A program made the position numbers and the translations under genes. A model generated the notes under the pieces. It was not told the origin of the DNA. It made no database searches and worked only from the letters and a program-made list of their open reading frames with translations. Positions 1-7,859 of a stretch of 10,071 nt of DNA are shown in pieces. The DNA comes from Phoronis ovalis. Its lineage: Eukaryota > Phoronida > Phoronidae. Within the stretch, counting starts at the first letter, position 1. Every line of letters starts with the position of its first letter. Where the stretch lies: the NCBI GenBank assembly GCA_028565635.1, contig JAOXYB010024124.1:1-10071 (forward strand), given 5' to 3'.

Positions 1-302
1 GCAGAAAGCGAATTGAAGTCGCTTCGTGTCCACACTTGCAAGTTAAGTCGCTTAAGGAAAAAGTTAATCCACCTCAGGAGGATTAATTTTTGCTTGAAGC
101 GCTTTATTTTAATACCCTTGAAGCGAATTATTCGCATACACATTAGAGGCTGAAGCGCTTTATTATAGAGCACTCTAAGTGGTAATTGTGAATGGGCCTT
201 AGGATTACCCTAGAACAGAAGGAATACAGAACAAATTCGAATCAAACTTCAATGAAGCACTTTACATGTATTTTCAGTCTATAGTTTTAAAAATAGACTT
301 AC
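1..302 (-). other. CLASP intron 4, 5' part (continues past position 1)
   Basis: This is the first part of the intron that follows the third coding exon of the CLASP gene. It opens with a strong donor, GTAAGT on the minus strand at 302-297. I see no coding segment in it. The far left (1-175) holds a cluster of short GAAGCG/CGCTTC palindromic motifs, listed separately. The next CLASP exon should continue TOG1 and must lie outside the window. Confidence 0.75.
5..175. repeat. Cluster of AAGCGCTT-type palindromic motifs
   Basis: The 12-mer TGAAGCGCTTTA occurs twice, at 95-106 and 151-162, 56 bp apart. Related forms occur nearby, such as TTGAAGTCGCTTC near 13-25 and TTGAAGCGAATTATTCGC near 118-135. 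Two interrupted palindromes lie inside: 64-86, with arms TTAATCCACCT and AGGAGGATTAA (10 of 11 pairs), and 123-135, GCGAAT-T-ATTCGC. The block may be the end of a foldback or MITE-type element cut by the window edge. No family is recognised. Confidence 0.5.
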
Positions 303-406
303 TCCTGGCGTGGATGCTGGACTCATAAGTCGTACCACTAACTCCTGCGCATTTTCTCGCACTTCATCTTTACTGTCTCCAAATTTATTTAAAAGAGATG
401 GCAACA
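303..406 (-). CDS. CLASP: CLASP coding exon 3 (TOG1 continuation)
   Basis: This internal exon supplies the end of codon 86 and codons 87-120 of a CLASP-family protein, which promotes microtubule rescue and stabilisation at plus ends, kinetochores and the cell cortex. Read on the minus strand it gives VLPSLLNKFGDSKDEVRE followed by NAQELVVRLM. This matches, without gaps, the TOG1 HEAT segment of vertebrate CLASP1/2 (VLPSLIDRLGDAKDSVRE) as I recall it. The acceptor is TTGTTTTGCAG, ending at 407. The donor is GGA|GTAAGT. The exon is 104 nt, enters in phase 1 (completing G|TG, Val) and leaves in phase 0, which fits the donor phase of the upstream exon. The exon is too short and interrupted to appear as an ordinary start-to-stop ORF. 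Identity comes from recalled family sequence, not a database search. Confidence 0.93.
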
Positions 407-596
407 CTGCAAAACAAGTGTTCAACTGAGATTATTTGAACAACACAAGCAAAGAAAGAAGGACTACCGTTATGTTTTGGGTAGGGGTGTGTGTGGCACA
501 GGCTTAAAAACTATTTTTCTCTGCCAAAAAAACAGTTTGCTTAACTTTTTTTGCTAAAAAAACCTGATTAGTAATTTTGCGTGTATTGGAACACCG

Positions 597-740
597 GTTT
601 ATTTTAGTCAAACACCAGATCAACTCGGCTTATTTATTAAAAAAAACACTGCTAATTTGGTCAAAAACCGGATCCTTTCTGCTGATTTGATCAAAAAAAC
701 AGATCCTCTCTGCTAATTTGGTCAAAAAAACTGGATCCAC
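597..740. repeat. Degenerate ~30-bp tandem repeat, about 4 copies
   Basis: A unit of the form GCTAATTTGGTCAAAAA followed by CYGGATCC recurs. The clear copies begin at 651, 681 and 712, a spacing of 30-31 bp. A diverged copy (TTTTAGTCAAACACCAGATC) sits near 602-621. The copies differ by substitutions and by the length of the A-run. It is intronic, and no coding or known element is recognised. Confidence 0.7.
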
Positions 741-1579
741 TACACTGCCACATCCCTGTATAGATGAAACCCTGAGTACCCCCTGAGAACAGTAGCTTGC
801 GATATCAACAAGTAAGTACAGGATGACAACCCAAGTACAACACTATGTTTACAATAAAGAAAGTGAAGCATAATGTGTTCTTGGATTGTCTTTAGCTAAG
901 TTTCACATGAATACTAATAAAAGTTAATAATTACATTGGGGCACACACAATTGACCATTTTTACACAATATACAGTAGACAGGTTGTACTTGAGAAACAA
1001 ATCATATTTAGTTATGTAATTTATAAATAGATGAGAATGCAAACTGCTGTGAATTATTCATTGTTAATCTTTGACTGCTGTCTGCCATTGTATTGATTAA
1101 AGAAGAACATTGATTTAATATTCACACAGCTTATTTCCTTCAAATATACTGGGATATAAATTTACCTAGTAGTATTGTATAACTCTGTTTATTCTCACAT
1201 TTTGCCTTGGGATTCTTTAAAGTTAATAGTTTGCAAAAGATTAAGATTGTGTGTATAACTCCAAAGCAGCTGAACAACTCCTTTCAGTTTATAAGCTGAG
1301 GCACACATATTTAGTACAGCACATTATGTCCACAAATTGTCAGAAGAATATTAAAATCACAATTATTTAAAAACATTTTTGTACTTAAAACAAAAACTCC
1401 CATTAAAAAAGCAGCATTTTAAATCCCTTAAACTCCTTTGGCAATCATTTTTTTATGAAAAAGAACTACTGTGCTAAGCTAACTATACAATACTACAAGG
1501 CAAAACAAAGATAATTGTTTAGCTTGAATTACCATTTTCAATTTATCTGATACCTTAATATAAAGCAAATGCCTTTCTC

Positions 1580-1702
1580 ACATGTGACATTTTATACGCA
1601 GTGCAAACATATGATAGCAACTGCTTGTTATACATGTGACATTTTATATGCAAAGCAAAAAATATGATAGCAACTGCTCATTTCACATGTGACATTTTAT
1701 AT
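1580..1702. repeat. 52-53-bp tandem repeat, about 2.3 copies
   Basis: ACATGTGACATTTTATA begins at 1580, 1632 and 1685. The first two copies continue through a shared ATATGATAGCAACTGCT segment, while the third is cut short after TTTATAT. Divergence between copies is modest. Each copy contains the palindrome ACATGT. It lies inside CLASP intron 3, and no function is inferred. Confidence 0.8.
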
Positions 1703-3637
1703 TTCATCTGACAGCAGAAAGACTGGCTTTGTGTTCGAGTCATAGGTCACACAGTGTTTTAGCCTGCAACAGGAAGTTTTGAATGCTAGACTCATTAGCA
1801 AAAAAATATATAGATTATAAAAAAATATAGTTCTGCACTCACTTGAGTTACCACCTCTATGCACATATTTGGCCTCCAATTAACACATCTATGCAATACT
1901 TGAAAATTTATTAAGTCTACATATTTACAGAGGTAACAAAGAGCACACCTAAACATGTTTATTAGAGAATTTTACGGACATTTATTGGTATTGGCAACCC
2001 TGAATTTACTGTGCTACTTTATGCTACTGAAATAAAGGAAAATTCACTATCTTTAAAATGGTCTGATACCTCGGAAGTTCATTAGGGAGGAGTCCGGTCT
2101 GTGATCTCCCTTTCCCTGTACTATTCCTGGTCTTAGGACAACAATCTACTACAGCACACCTTCATTTCTCAGCTTGAAAACCCTTTTATTAGGAGCACTC
2201 GATCACAAAGTTGACCATGGTAGTGCATGAAGATGCTCAAAAAAAGGTTTATGGCAAAACAAGAAAAATGAGAAATGACATGCACAGAAGAACTAGGGTA
2301 CACTGATATATGAAGACTTCTGTTTTTGAGACCAAGGAATTTGGGCAAACAAGAGCAAAGGAAGTATATCTAGACAATGGATGGGCATGTGTTAGCATAA
2401 CCAAAATGGCTTTAGTCCCTTCAAGTATCACAATAATATTTGGTTTATTTTAAAAATGCTATTCAGTTTAATATAATTAACTAAGCTGATGATGAAAAGT
2501 TATGAAACTTTCAAGAATTTAATACATCTTCTTAAAGCTATTCCTGATTATAAAGTAGAGTACTGTAACTGGTGTCAGCACTCAGAAATCTTGTGATTTG
2601 TTTATATATCATGGGTAATCAGTATTATAAGTTTATATTGATTTATTATATTATTCTCTAATTTGCAATAATGATCAGAAGATTGTGCTGTCAGACTACC
2701 GTATATAATATGTACAGTTAAAATACAACAGGTGTACAGCAGATACAGAAACATTCACATTAGTAGGCATTTCAAGGTCACCTAACAGCACAGGATGCAC
2801 CTGAACATTTATTTATACACATTATAATGATAAACAAGTTATTAGTAAGGTTATGGCATTTTTATGCATAGATCTGGCATGTGCTGCAATGAGACCATGC
2901 AGTGGTACATTCACCATATATCATGCGAAAGTTTGATGCTTGTGGTCAACTTTTATCAAATTACAGCACTTAGAAAATTTAGGAAACTTTTATCAATGTA
3001 GTATGCTTTAAACAGCCATAACTTTATAAACATCCTGTAACTGAGGACAATTTAGAGAAAAAAAATATGATAGTGTCTAGTGTCCATATATACTTCAGTT
3101 ATCTTTACTGTTGGCAGATTACAAGCTGCCTACACATTTTCTGTAGCAGGGATTCTACATTGCAGAAGTCTTAGCCCCAGGTAGTATTTATGAGTAATCG
3201 CAACATCTAAGTTCACCCATGGCAAGTTAAACTGGATTTGCAATAGATTCAGCAAATGCAAATCCAATATCCAAAATATAATACAATCAAATTGTCAACA
3301 AAGTGCAGGCAAATAAAGCCAAGGTTAAATGTCTGATTCCTAAACACAAATTCTCTGGAAAGTAGCACATTGTACTTGGACCAACATTAAACTTGGGAAT
3401 GATGATAATTCATTATCCAACAGCTACACAACAAAACAGAGGGCAAAAGAAGGCAACATAGAATTTTTTCACACTTTTTATTCACTTATATGAAGCAACT
3501 GGTAAGCTGGAAACTCGGAAAGTGAAATGCAAATGGGAATAGCTAAAAAGAGACAGGAGTTGATATAACAAAACACAAAATTGTAGTACGAATAATCTAT
3601 TATTGCATACAGAGAATAATATTTAAACCATAACCCC

Positions 3638-4020
3638 AATACTATATCGCACCATTTAAATGAGGTACTTAGCATAAGGACTATGTCACACCATTACATT
3701 GAGGTGCATATCATACCCCCAAGACTATGTCGCATGATTACAATAAGGTGCATATCATACCCCCAAGACAATGTCGCATCATTACAATAAGGTGCATATC
3801 ATACCCCCAAGACAATGTCACATGATTACAATAAGGTGCATATCATACCCCCAAGACAATGTCGCATGATTACAATAAGGTGCATATCATAACCCCAAGA
3901 CAATGTCGCATCATTACAATAAGGTGCATATCATAACCCCAAGACAATGTCGCATCATTACAATAGGTGCATATCATAACCCCAGGTTTATGACACATCA
4001 TTACATTGAAGTACATACCA
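3638..4020. repeat. 44-bp minisatellite, about 9 units, abutting a CLASP exon
   Basis: The units start at 3638 (diverged, 39 bp), 3677, 3721, 3765, 3809, 3853, 3897, 3941 (43 bp) and 3984 (diverged, about 37 bp). The consensus runs AAGACAATGTCGCATSATTA then CAATAAGGTGCATATCATAM and CCCC. The inner units are nearly identical and the two outer ones are eroded, as is usual for minisatellites. A variant block is visible: units from 3677 to 3809 end TACCCCC, and those from 3853 to 3941 end TAACCCC. The right-hand unit overlaps the splice donor of the CLASP exon at 4097-4019. There are no unique spacers between units, so this is not a CRISPR array. Confidence 0.95.
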
Positions 4021-4097
4021 TTCGACACATGTCTGTGGTACTTATCCCCCATTCTGGAAACAAGTAAGCACATTATCTCCAGACCATTTAGGGATAC
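4019..4097 (-). CDS. CLASP: CLASP coding exon 2 (TOG1, 26 codons)
   Basis: This 79-nt exon encodes residues 60-85 of the CLASP-family protein plus the first base of codon 86. On the minus strand it reads VSLNGLEIMCLLVSRMGDKY and then HRHVSN. This aligns gaplessly with the vertebrate TOG1 segment VVLLGMDILSALVTRLQDRF as I recall it, a helix of the first HEAT repeats. The acceptor is GTCTCTTTTCCAG, ending at 4098, and the donor is AATG|GTATGT. It enters in phase 0 and leaves in phase 1, matching both neighbouring exons. Reading through the donor keeps the frame open for a further stretch, but that tail is repeat-derived and is not family-like. The donor lies in the eroded last unit of the 44-bp minisatellite. 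Confidence 0.94.
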
Positions 4098-6379
4098 CTG
4101 GAAAAGAGACAAAACATAAACATTGGTATAACATTAATAATGGTGAAACTGTATATATATAAACAATGGTTAGCATTTTGGCCAGTCAACATGTTATACC
4201 TCGAAAGACTTTCAAAACATTTTGTGAAATATTAATATTATAATCTCAGGGTTAGATGTAGATATTTCTGAAGTCAGTTATTAATTGTTTTTTTAATGTT
4301 AAAAGATTAAGAATGGATTTTAATATATTTTTAACACAACCTTATCTAGAGGTTGCTGGGCTAGATCACTGGCAGGAATGTCTGTTGGTACAGTGATGGC
4401 ATGCAAGATAATTAGATTTTAAATGCTAATTTCTGCTGTTTTAAATATTAGATTATTTTCAAAAAGACAGATTAATCTGTCTAGAGCTTTGAAAATAATC
4501 CAATATTTAAAACAGCAGAATTACTAGATTTTAATTCATTAACAACTGCCATGTACAAATCTGTTTTATATATTTATATATCATGTCATTAAAACATAGC
4601 CAGCTGATGATCTCATCTTGATCCCAAGTGGGTGTTTATATCATGGCTGAAAATACACAGAAACAGTACTTTTATCTAATTAAGTATACTACTGTTTATA
4701 CAAAAGATATCTTCATCCACCTATGTACATGTCCATTGTTATATGGTATACTTTCATCTTAATTTTCTGGGTCATTATGCAAGAAAATACTATGCAGACA
4801 ATGTACAATGTAACACATAAATATTGTACAGGAAACCTTTTAATAATAGCACATTTGTGTTGAAAAATAGTATCTTATGCTTGGTTGTGCAGACATTTCA
4901 TACATCACTGATTAACAATGAATAGGGTCAGCAGCTACTGCTATATTGTAAAGTTAAGGAGCTCTAACAGGTACCACTTTCTCCTATAACAAGCCAGTAA
5001 AAACAACTTTATTTATATTGTAGAACGACTACCCACTAAAAGCAACATCAGCAAAGGGTTAAATGTTGGACCTTAATTTTACAGAGACAGTTGCATCGCC
5101 AATGCACCTCAACAGGAAATACAGTTTTTTTTACTTTTTTAACCCCTGTAATAACATAATTTAATATTGCAAAATTAATGTCATGCTGCAATGAATTTGT
5201 TTACGCTAACATGGGTGAGAAAATCCTTTCATATAGATACTTGCTTTTTCATTGGGTGTTTTTTTTCTGAAATGACACATATATGATGTGAAAATAGAAT
5301 TCTGCGTAGTTCTCCACTAAACCCACAGCCACAAGTTTGTTTTCTTTATAGCATTTAGAAACATTTTCAAACAACACAAAATATTGCAAAATGACTAGTG
5401 TAACTCAAAATACAATATATGAGTAATTCCCAGTGAAAAGTCTATAGAAATCATTCCCGCATGGCTTAATTTGATTCTTATGCACTGCAAAAATTAACTA
5501 GTTTTCTACACTGTGCATAATATTGATTTTCAGTTTAATTTAGACCCAGAGCTGAAACCTATAGACTACTTAACTAAATGTCATGTTTATTTTTGTGTGT
5601 TAAAAAACTTACAGAAAGAGTAAAGTAGCTGTTTCAATTAGGTATAAGGGAGGGAAACTAGAGAACAGTTAATAATGTGTCTGCAAACTGACAGTACAAG
5701 TAGAATTGAAATAAATTATGTAGAATACACTGCAGTTAGTAGAATGCCTCTGATTTTGTTAAAATAGATAACAAACGCATTCTTATGTATAAAACGCCTT
5801 TTTTTAACTATTTTATACTGCTGATAGACCATTCAATGTCTAGACTTTGCCTATTTTTGGCTTTTCTAGCATTGGTCTAAATTATTAGACTATGTTAAAG
5901 CTACAGGGCAACCCCTTTGCTAGTTTAGCTTATTGGGTGTACTGAAGTGCAATGTCACATCAATTATGTTAATAATAAAAATAAGAGTACCATTTCAAAT
6001 ATTGACTCACACACATTAATAACCATGAACTGATAAATACTAGGGTCGGTGTTCAAAATGAAAATATCAAAAAACCAGTAATATACTGTTAACTATCAAC
6101 ATGTTACCTAAACATTAACACCTAAACTTATGCTCTAGGGTACGAACATGCAACTAATTGCAGGATATTTTAAGATATACTGGCATTCACTGTGACAGTA
6201 TGATTGGCCATAAACAGTGAAAACATTTTTCCATCCAGTACAACCACTGGTCCAGTACATTCAACTTTCAAAATGCATCACTTTAACTATTAAAACACTT
6301 CAAAAAGTGCTTGTTGAGAGAAACATATGTAATTACTGTCTTGTACTAGTTATGATTCCCTGGTCTTATTTATACTCAC
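4098..6379 (-). other. CLASP intron 2 (2.3 kb)
   Basis: This intron runs from the GTGAGT donor at 6379-6374 to the GTCTCTTTTCCAG acceptor at 4110-4098. Protein continuity (…NSSSQK|VSLNG…) shows no exon is missing. It is AT-rich and non-coding, with short AT dinucleotide runs near 4151 and 4567 and the foldback hairpin at 4431-4520. Nothing else specific is seen from 4540 to 6370. Confidence 0.88.
4431..4520. repeat. Foldback hairpin: 33-bp arms plus inner 18-bp palindrome
   Basis: The left arm 4431-4463 and right arm 4488-4520 are reverse complements over 33 bp with a single mismatch (A versus G in the TATTRGATT part). The 24-nt loop holds a perfect 18-bp palindrome, AGACAGATTAATCTGTCT, at 4465-4482. 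The 10-mer TAGATTTTAA occurs on both sides, at 4413-4422 and 4525-4534, and could be a target-site duplication. The structure suits a very small foldback/MITE element. A small-RNA hairpin precursor transcribed with the CLASP intron is an alternative. Confidence 0.85.
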
Positions 6380-6556
6380 TTTTTGACTGCTACTATTAAT
6401 CCAAGCTGTTAATCCATCAATAAATCTATCTATATCTTCACATTGTATTGAGCTACCTGGATCACTAAGATGGGCTATTAAACGTGGACAAACAACCAGT
6501 CTCTTGTGATTATCTGGCGTATCCACGCTAGCGAGAAAATCATCTAAAGTCGGCAT
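6380..6556 (-). CDS. CLASP: CLASP first coding exon (N-terminus of TOG1)
   Basis: This exon encodes residues 1-59 of a CLASP (Mast/Orbit) protein, the microtubule-associated factor that suppresses catastrophe and acts in spindle and neurite dynamics. It begins MPTLDDFLASVDTPDNHKR. Its key stretch, HLSDPGSSIQCEDIDRFIDG followed by LTAWINSSSQK, matches FLSDDTNSIVCTDMGFLIDG of fly Mast and the DGLATSWVNSSNYKV-type segment of vertebrate CLASPs, as recalled. The start is the first in-frame ATG: a TGA stop lies six bases upstream in frame, and position -3 is A. The donor is CAAAAA|GTGAGT in phase 0, so the open frame continuing to 6350 past it is intron. The full family protein is usually well over 1,000 residues, so only the beginning is here. 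Confidence 0.93.
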
Positions 6557-6734
6557 AGTTCAGTTAATAATTAATGCACAAAATGCACCAGTTTTATAAT
6601 GTTTATATTTGAAAATAATTAGCACTGAATTTTAGATCGTGCTTCCTATTGGATTTCTTAACTCCAGTGTAGGGATCGTGACTGGATCTTGAGTTCTGTC
6701 ACTTGAATACCCTTTACTGTAGCTTGCAGGTTAT
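6557..6734 (-). other. CLASP 5' UTR part of the start-codon exon
   Basis: The exon carrying the CLASP start codon appears to begin at 6734. Immediately upstream on the minus strand is a strong acceptor, GTTGTTGTTTTTTCAG, with a long pyrimidine tract. The 178 nt from there to the start codon contain no ATG on the minus strand, so a scanning ribosome would meet no upstream start in this exon. The exact exon start is inferred from the acceptor alone. Confidence 0.7.
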
Positions 6735-7550
6735 CTGAAAAAACAACAACACATTGATAAACATAACTAGTTCATCTAAATGCGATTGAACTGATGCACA
6801 ATGAAGTCAATCTCAATAAATTCATGTACTGTACACAGACGACAAGATTATAAATCTAAAGTGTTATTATGAAAGAAACTCAACATTAAGTATAAAGTGT
6901 CAGACCCACTGTTTCAGTCCAAGTATTTGAAACTGTGTGTGTTCGGGGCCTTATATGATCCTAAATTCCTTTGGCAGGTTCTGCCCACTTTCATTAATAA
7001 AAAAAAAAACAATAATAAGAGCTTGGCGTCAGTTTCAACACTGTTCATTTCCAATGATAGAGAAATCCAACATTTCCTGAAACTATTTTTTATACTTCAG
7101 TCTTTATAGTTAATACTGTTATAACTAAACTAGCACTAACTAACTATAAAGTATAAAGTGAAACTACTGAGTACTGTCAGTGGCAACTGGTTGTTTTTGC
7201 AGAAAATCGGAATCTGCAAGATACCAAGCTATGTACTTTCCTCTAGTTTAAAAATAATTACAGTGGAATCTGTTTTTTACGATTCGCCGACACTTCGAAC
7301 TTATCTCTCCGTCTCTGATCTCAGTCGTAGTCAATGTCAGAGTATTTATAATTATAATACATGTTCAGAATGCTTCAGAATTTGATTGCCGGTGGTTCAT
7401 GTTAATAGTTCGACAACTGCGTTAAATTAACATATTATAAATAATACTATGTGGACATCATAAATATCAACACATACTTTTTGCCACAAAATATGTTTAC
7501 TACGTAAATGTGACCGAATAGGATTATTTAACGATATTATTACTAGATAC
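6735..7550 (-). other. CLASP intron 1 (leader intron, 0.8 kb)
   Basis: This is the inferred intron between the non-coding first exon and the start-codon exon. The donor is GACAG|GTATCT, with GT at 7550-7549, and the acceptor AG is at 6736-6735. It contains an A-run at about 6998-7008 and, at 7259-7300, a sequence resembling the terminus of a pogo/Tigger DNA transposon (see findings). Open frames on the plus strand here, at 6897-7109 and 7158-7385, look random and match no family I know. Confidence 0.6.
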
Positions 7551-7650
7551 CTGTCAAAAATAGGATTTGTCCGCCATCTTCGCATTTCAAATCAATGACA
7601 TCAAAACCTCGCCCCTTGCCGAGAGTATGTGAGATAAACCTACATCCAGT
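7551..7650 (-). other. Probable CLASP non-coding first exon (5' limit uncertain)
   Basis: On the minus strand this stretch ends with GACAG|GTATCT, a good donor that pairs with the acceptor at 6735. It holds GC-box-like (GGGGCGAG) and ATF/CRE-like (TGATGTCA, 7596-7603) sequences, then GAAGATGGCGGAC at 7582-7570, a YY1-type element often found just downstream of start sites. The transcription start probably lies between about 7580 and 7650, but nothing in the sequence fixes it. The coordinate 7650 is only a working limit. Confidence 0.5.
7554..7577 (-). other. Short upstream ORF in the CLASP leader (MADKSYF-stop)
   Basis: If transcription starts upstream of 7577 on the minus strand, the first ATG of the CLASP mRNA is this one. 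It sits in AAGATGG context (purine at -3, G at +4), a strong start. It encodes seven residues and stops at TGA, three bases before the exon donor. It therefore cannot join the CLASP frame and would act as a minimal uORF. The alternative is that transcription starts downstream of it or that the ATG is only a YY1-binding core. Confidence 0.45.
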
Positions 7651-7807
7651 TCAAACACTGAAATTGATAGATTTGTCCCATGTTTTTATTTCAATGCGTA
7701 TTTGCAATATTTTAATATTAAAATAGATTAGCAATGTTATATTAATATCAATAATCAACATACTATTTTCTAATTCATGAAATTCCTTTGTTCTTTGCAT
7801 GTGCGAG

Positions 7808-7818
7808 TTCGCGCCAAA
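7808..7818 (+). promoter_or_regulatory. E2F-like site TTCGCGCCAAA
   Basis: This is a close match to the E2F consensus TTTSGCGCSAAA, 42 bp before the PA2G4 start codon. With the adjoining ZNF143-like motif and E-box it suggests growth or cell-cycle control, which suits PA2G4 and possibly CLASP. No binding evidence is available. Confidence 0.6.
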
Positions 7819-7839
7819 TTGCATTATGGGTAACACGTG
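7819..7839 (+). promoter_or_regulatory. ZNF143/Staf-like motif fused to an E-box
   Basis: TTGCATTATGGGTAA is followed directly by CACGTG. The first part resembles the GCATNNTGGG half of the vertebrate ZNF143/Staf site. The second is the palindromic E-box bound by MYC/MAX, USF and related bHLH proteins. An open frame of 14 codons (7799-7840) covers this stretch and would be a uORF if transcription began before 7799, which I consider less likely than promoter use. Confidence 0.5.
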
Positions 7840-7859
7840 AAATTTCATTTTATTTCACA

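Larger units (their letters stand above)
407..4018 (-). other. CLASP intron 3 (3.6 kb)
   Basis: This intron lies between the exons at 4097-4019 and 406-303, with a GTATGT donor at 4018-4013 and a TTGTTTTGCAG acceptor at 417-407. The exons join in phase and the protein alignment is gapless across the junction, so no coding exon is missing. The DNA is AT-rich and non-coding. It holds three tandem-repeat tracts (597-740, 1580-1702 and 3638-4020), listed separately. A block at about 2060-2170 is less AT-rich than its surroundings but encodes nothing recognisable. Otherwise I see nothing specific between 740 and 1580, or between 1702 and 3638. Confidence 0.85.
7578..7859. promoter_or_regulatory. 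Bidirectional CLASP/PA2G4 promoter region
   Basis: About 280 bp separate the first minus-strand ATG from the PA2G4 start codon, so the two genes share one upstream region. The PA2G4 side is dense in growth-promoter motifs: TTCGCGCCAAA (7808-7818, E2F-like), TTGCATTATGGGTAA (7819-7833, resembling ZNF143/Staf sites), CACGTG (7834-7839, a canonical E-box) and CACAATGGCGGAC across the start codon (YY1-like). The CLASP side has a CRE-like octamer at 7596-7603 and GAAGATGGCGGAC on the minus strand at 7582-7570. The middle (7680-7780) is very AT-rich, and no TATA box is clearly placed. Motif matches are by eye. Confidence 0.7.

Noticed and set aside
2060-2170. Less AT-rich block considered as a further CLASP exon
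   Set aside because: No frame gives TOG-like residues, and the exons on either side already join without a gap in the protein.
1697-3675. Minus-strand open frames at 1697-1879, 2249-2431 and 3478-3675
   Set aside because: All are 60-65 codons, hydrophobic and AT-driven, without flanking family signals. They lie inside CLASP intron 3.
3870-4018. Open frame running from the CLASP exon into the 44-bp repeats
   Set aside because: The residues after HVSN are translated minisatellite with no family similarity. A GTATGT donor and a phase-correct next exon at 406 explain the true structure.
3638-4020. CRISPR array
   Set aside because: The units are head-to-tail with no unique spacers and sit in an animal intron. 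It is a minisatellite.
6350-6379. Continuation of the CLASP open frame past QK (VSINKTRES)
   Set aside because: It follows a strong GTGAGT donor. Joining at 6380 to the exon at 4097 gives a gapless family match, so this tail is intron.
6217-7385. Plus-strand open frames at 6217-6399, 6897-7109 and 7158-7385
   Set aside because: They are short chance frames in CLASP introns or antisense to the CLASP exon, with no domain or coding composition.
7788-7859. Upstream in-frame extension of the PA2G4 reading frame
   Set aside because: The extension begins at TTG, not ATG, and the added residues do not resemble the family N-terminus. The ATG at 7860 gives a family-like start in strong context.
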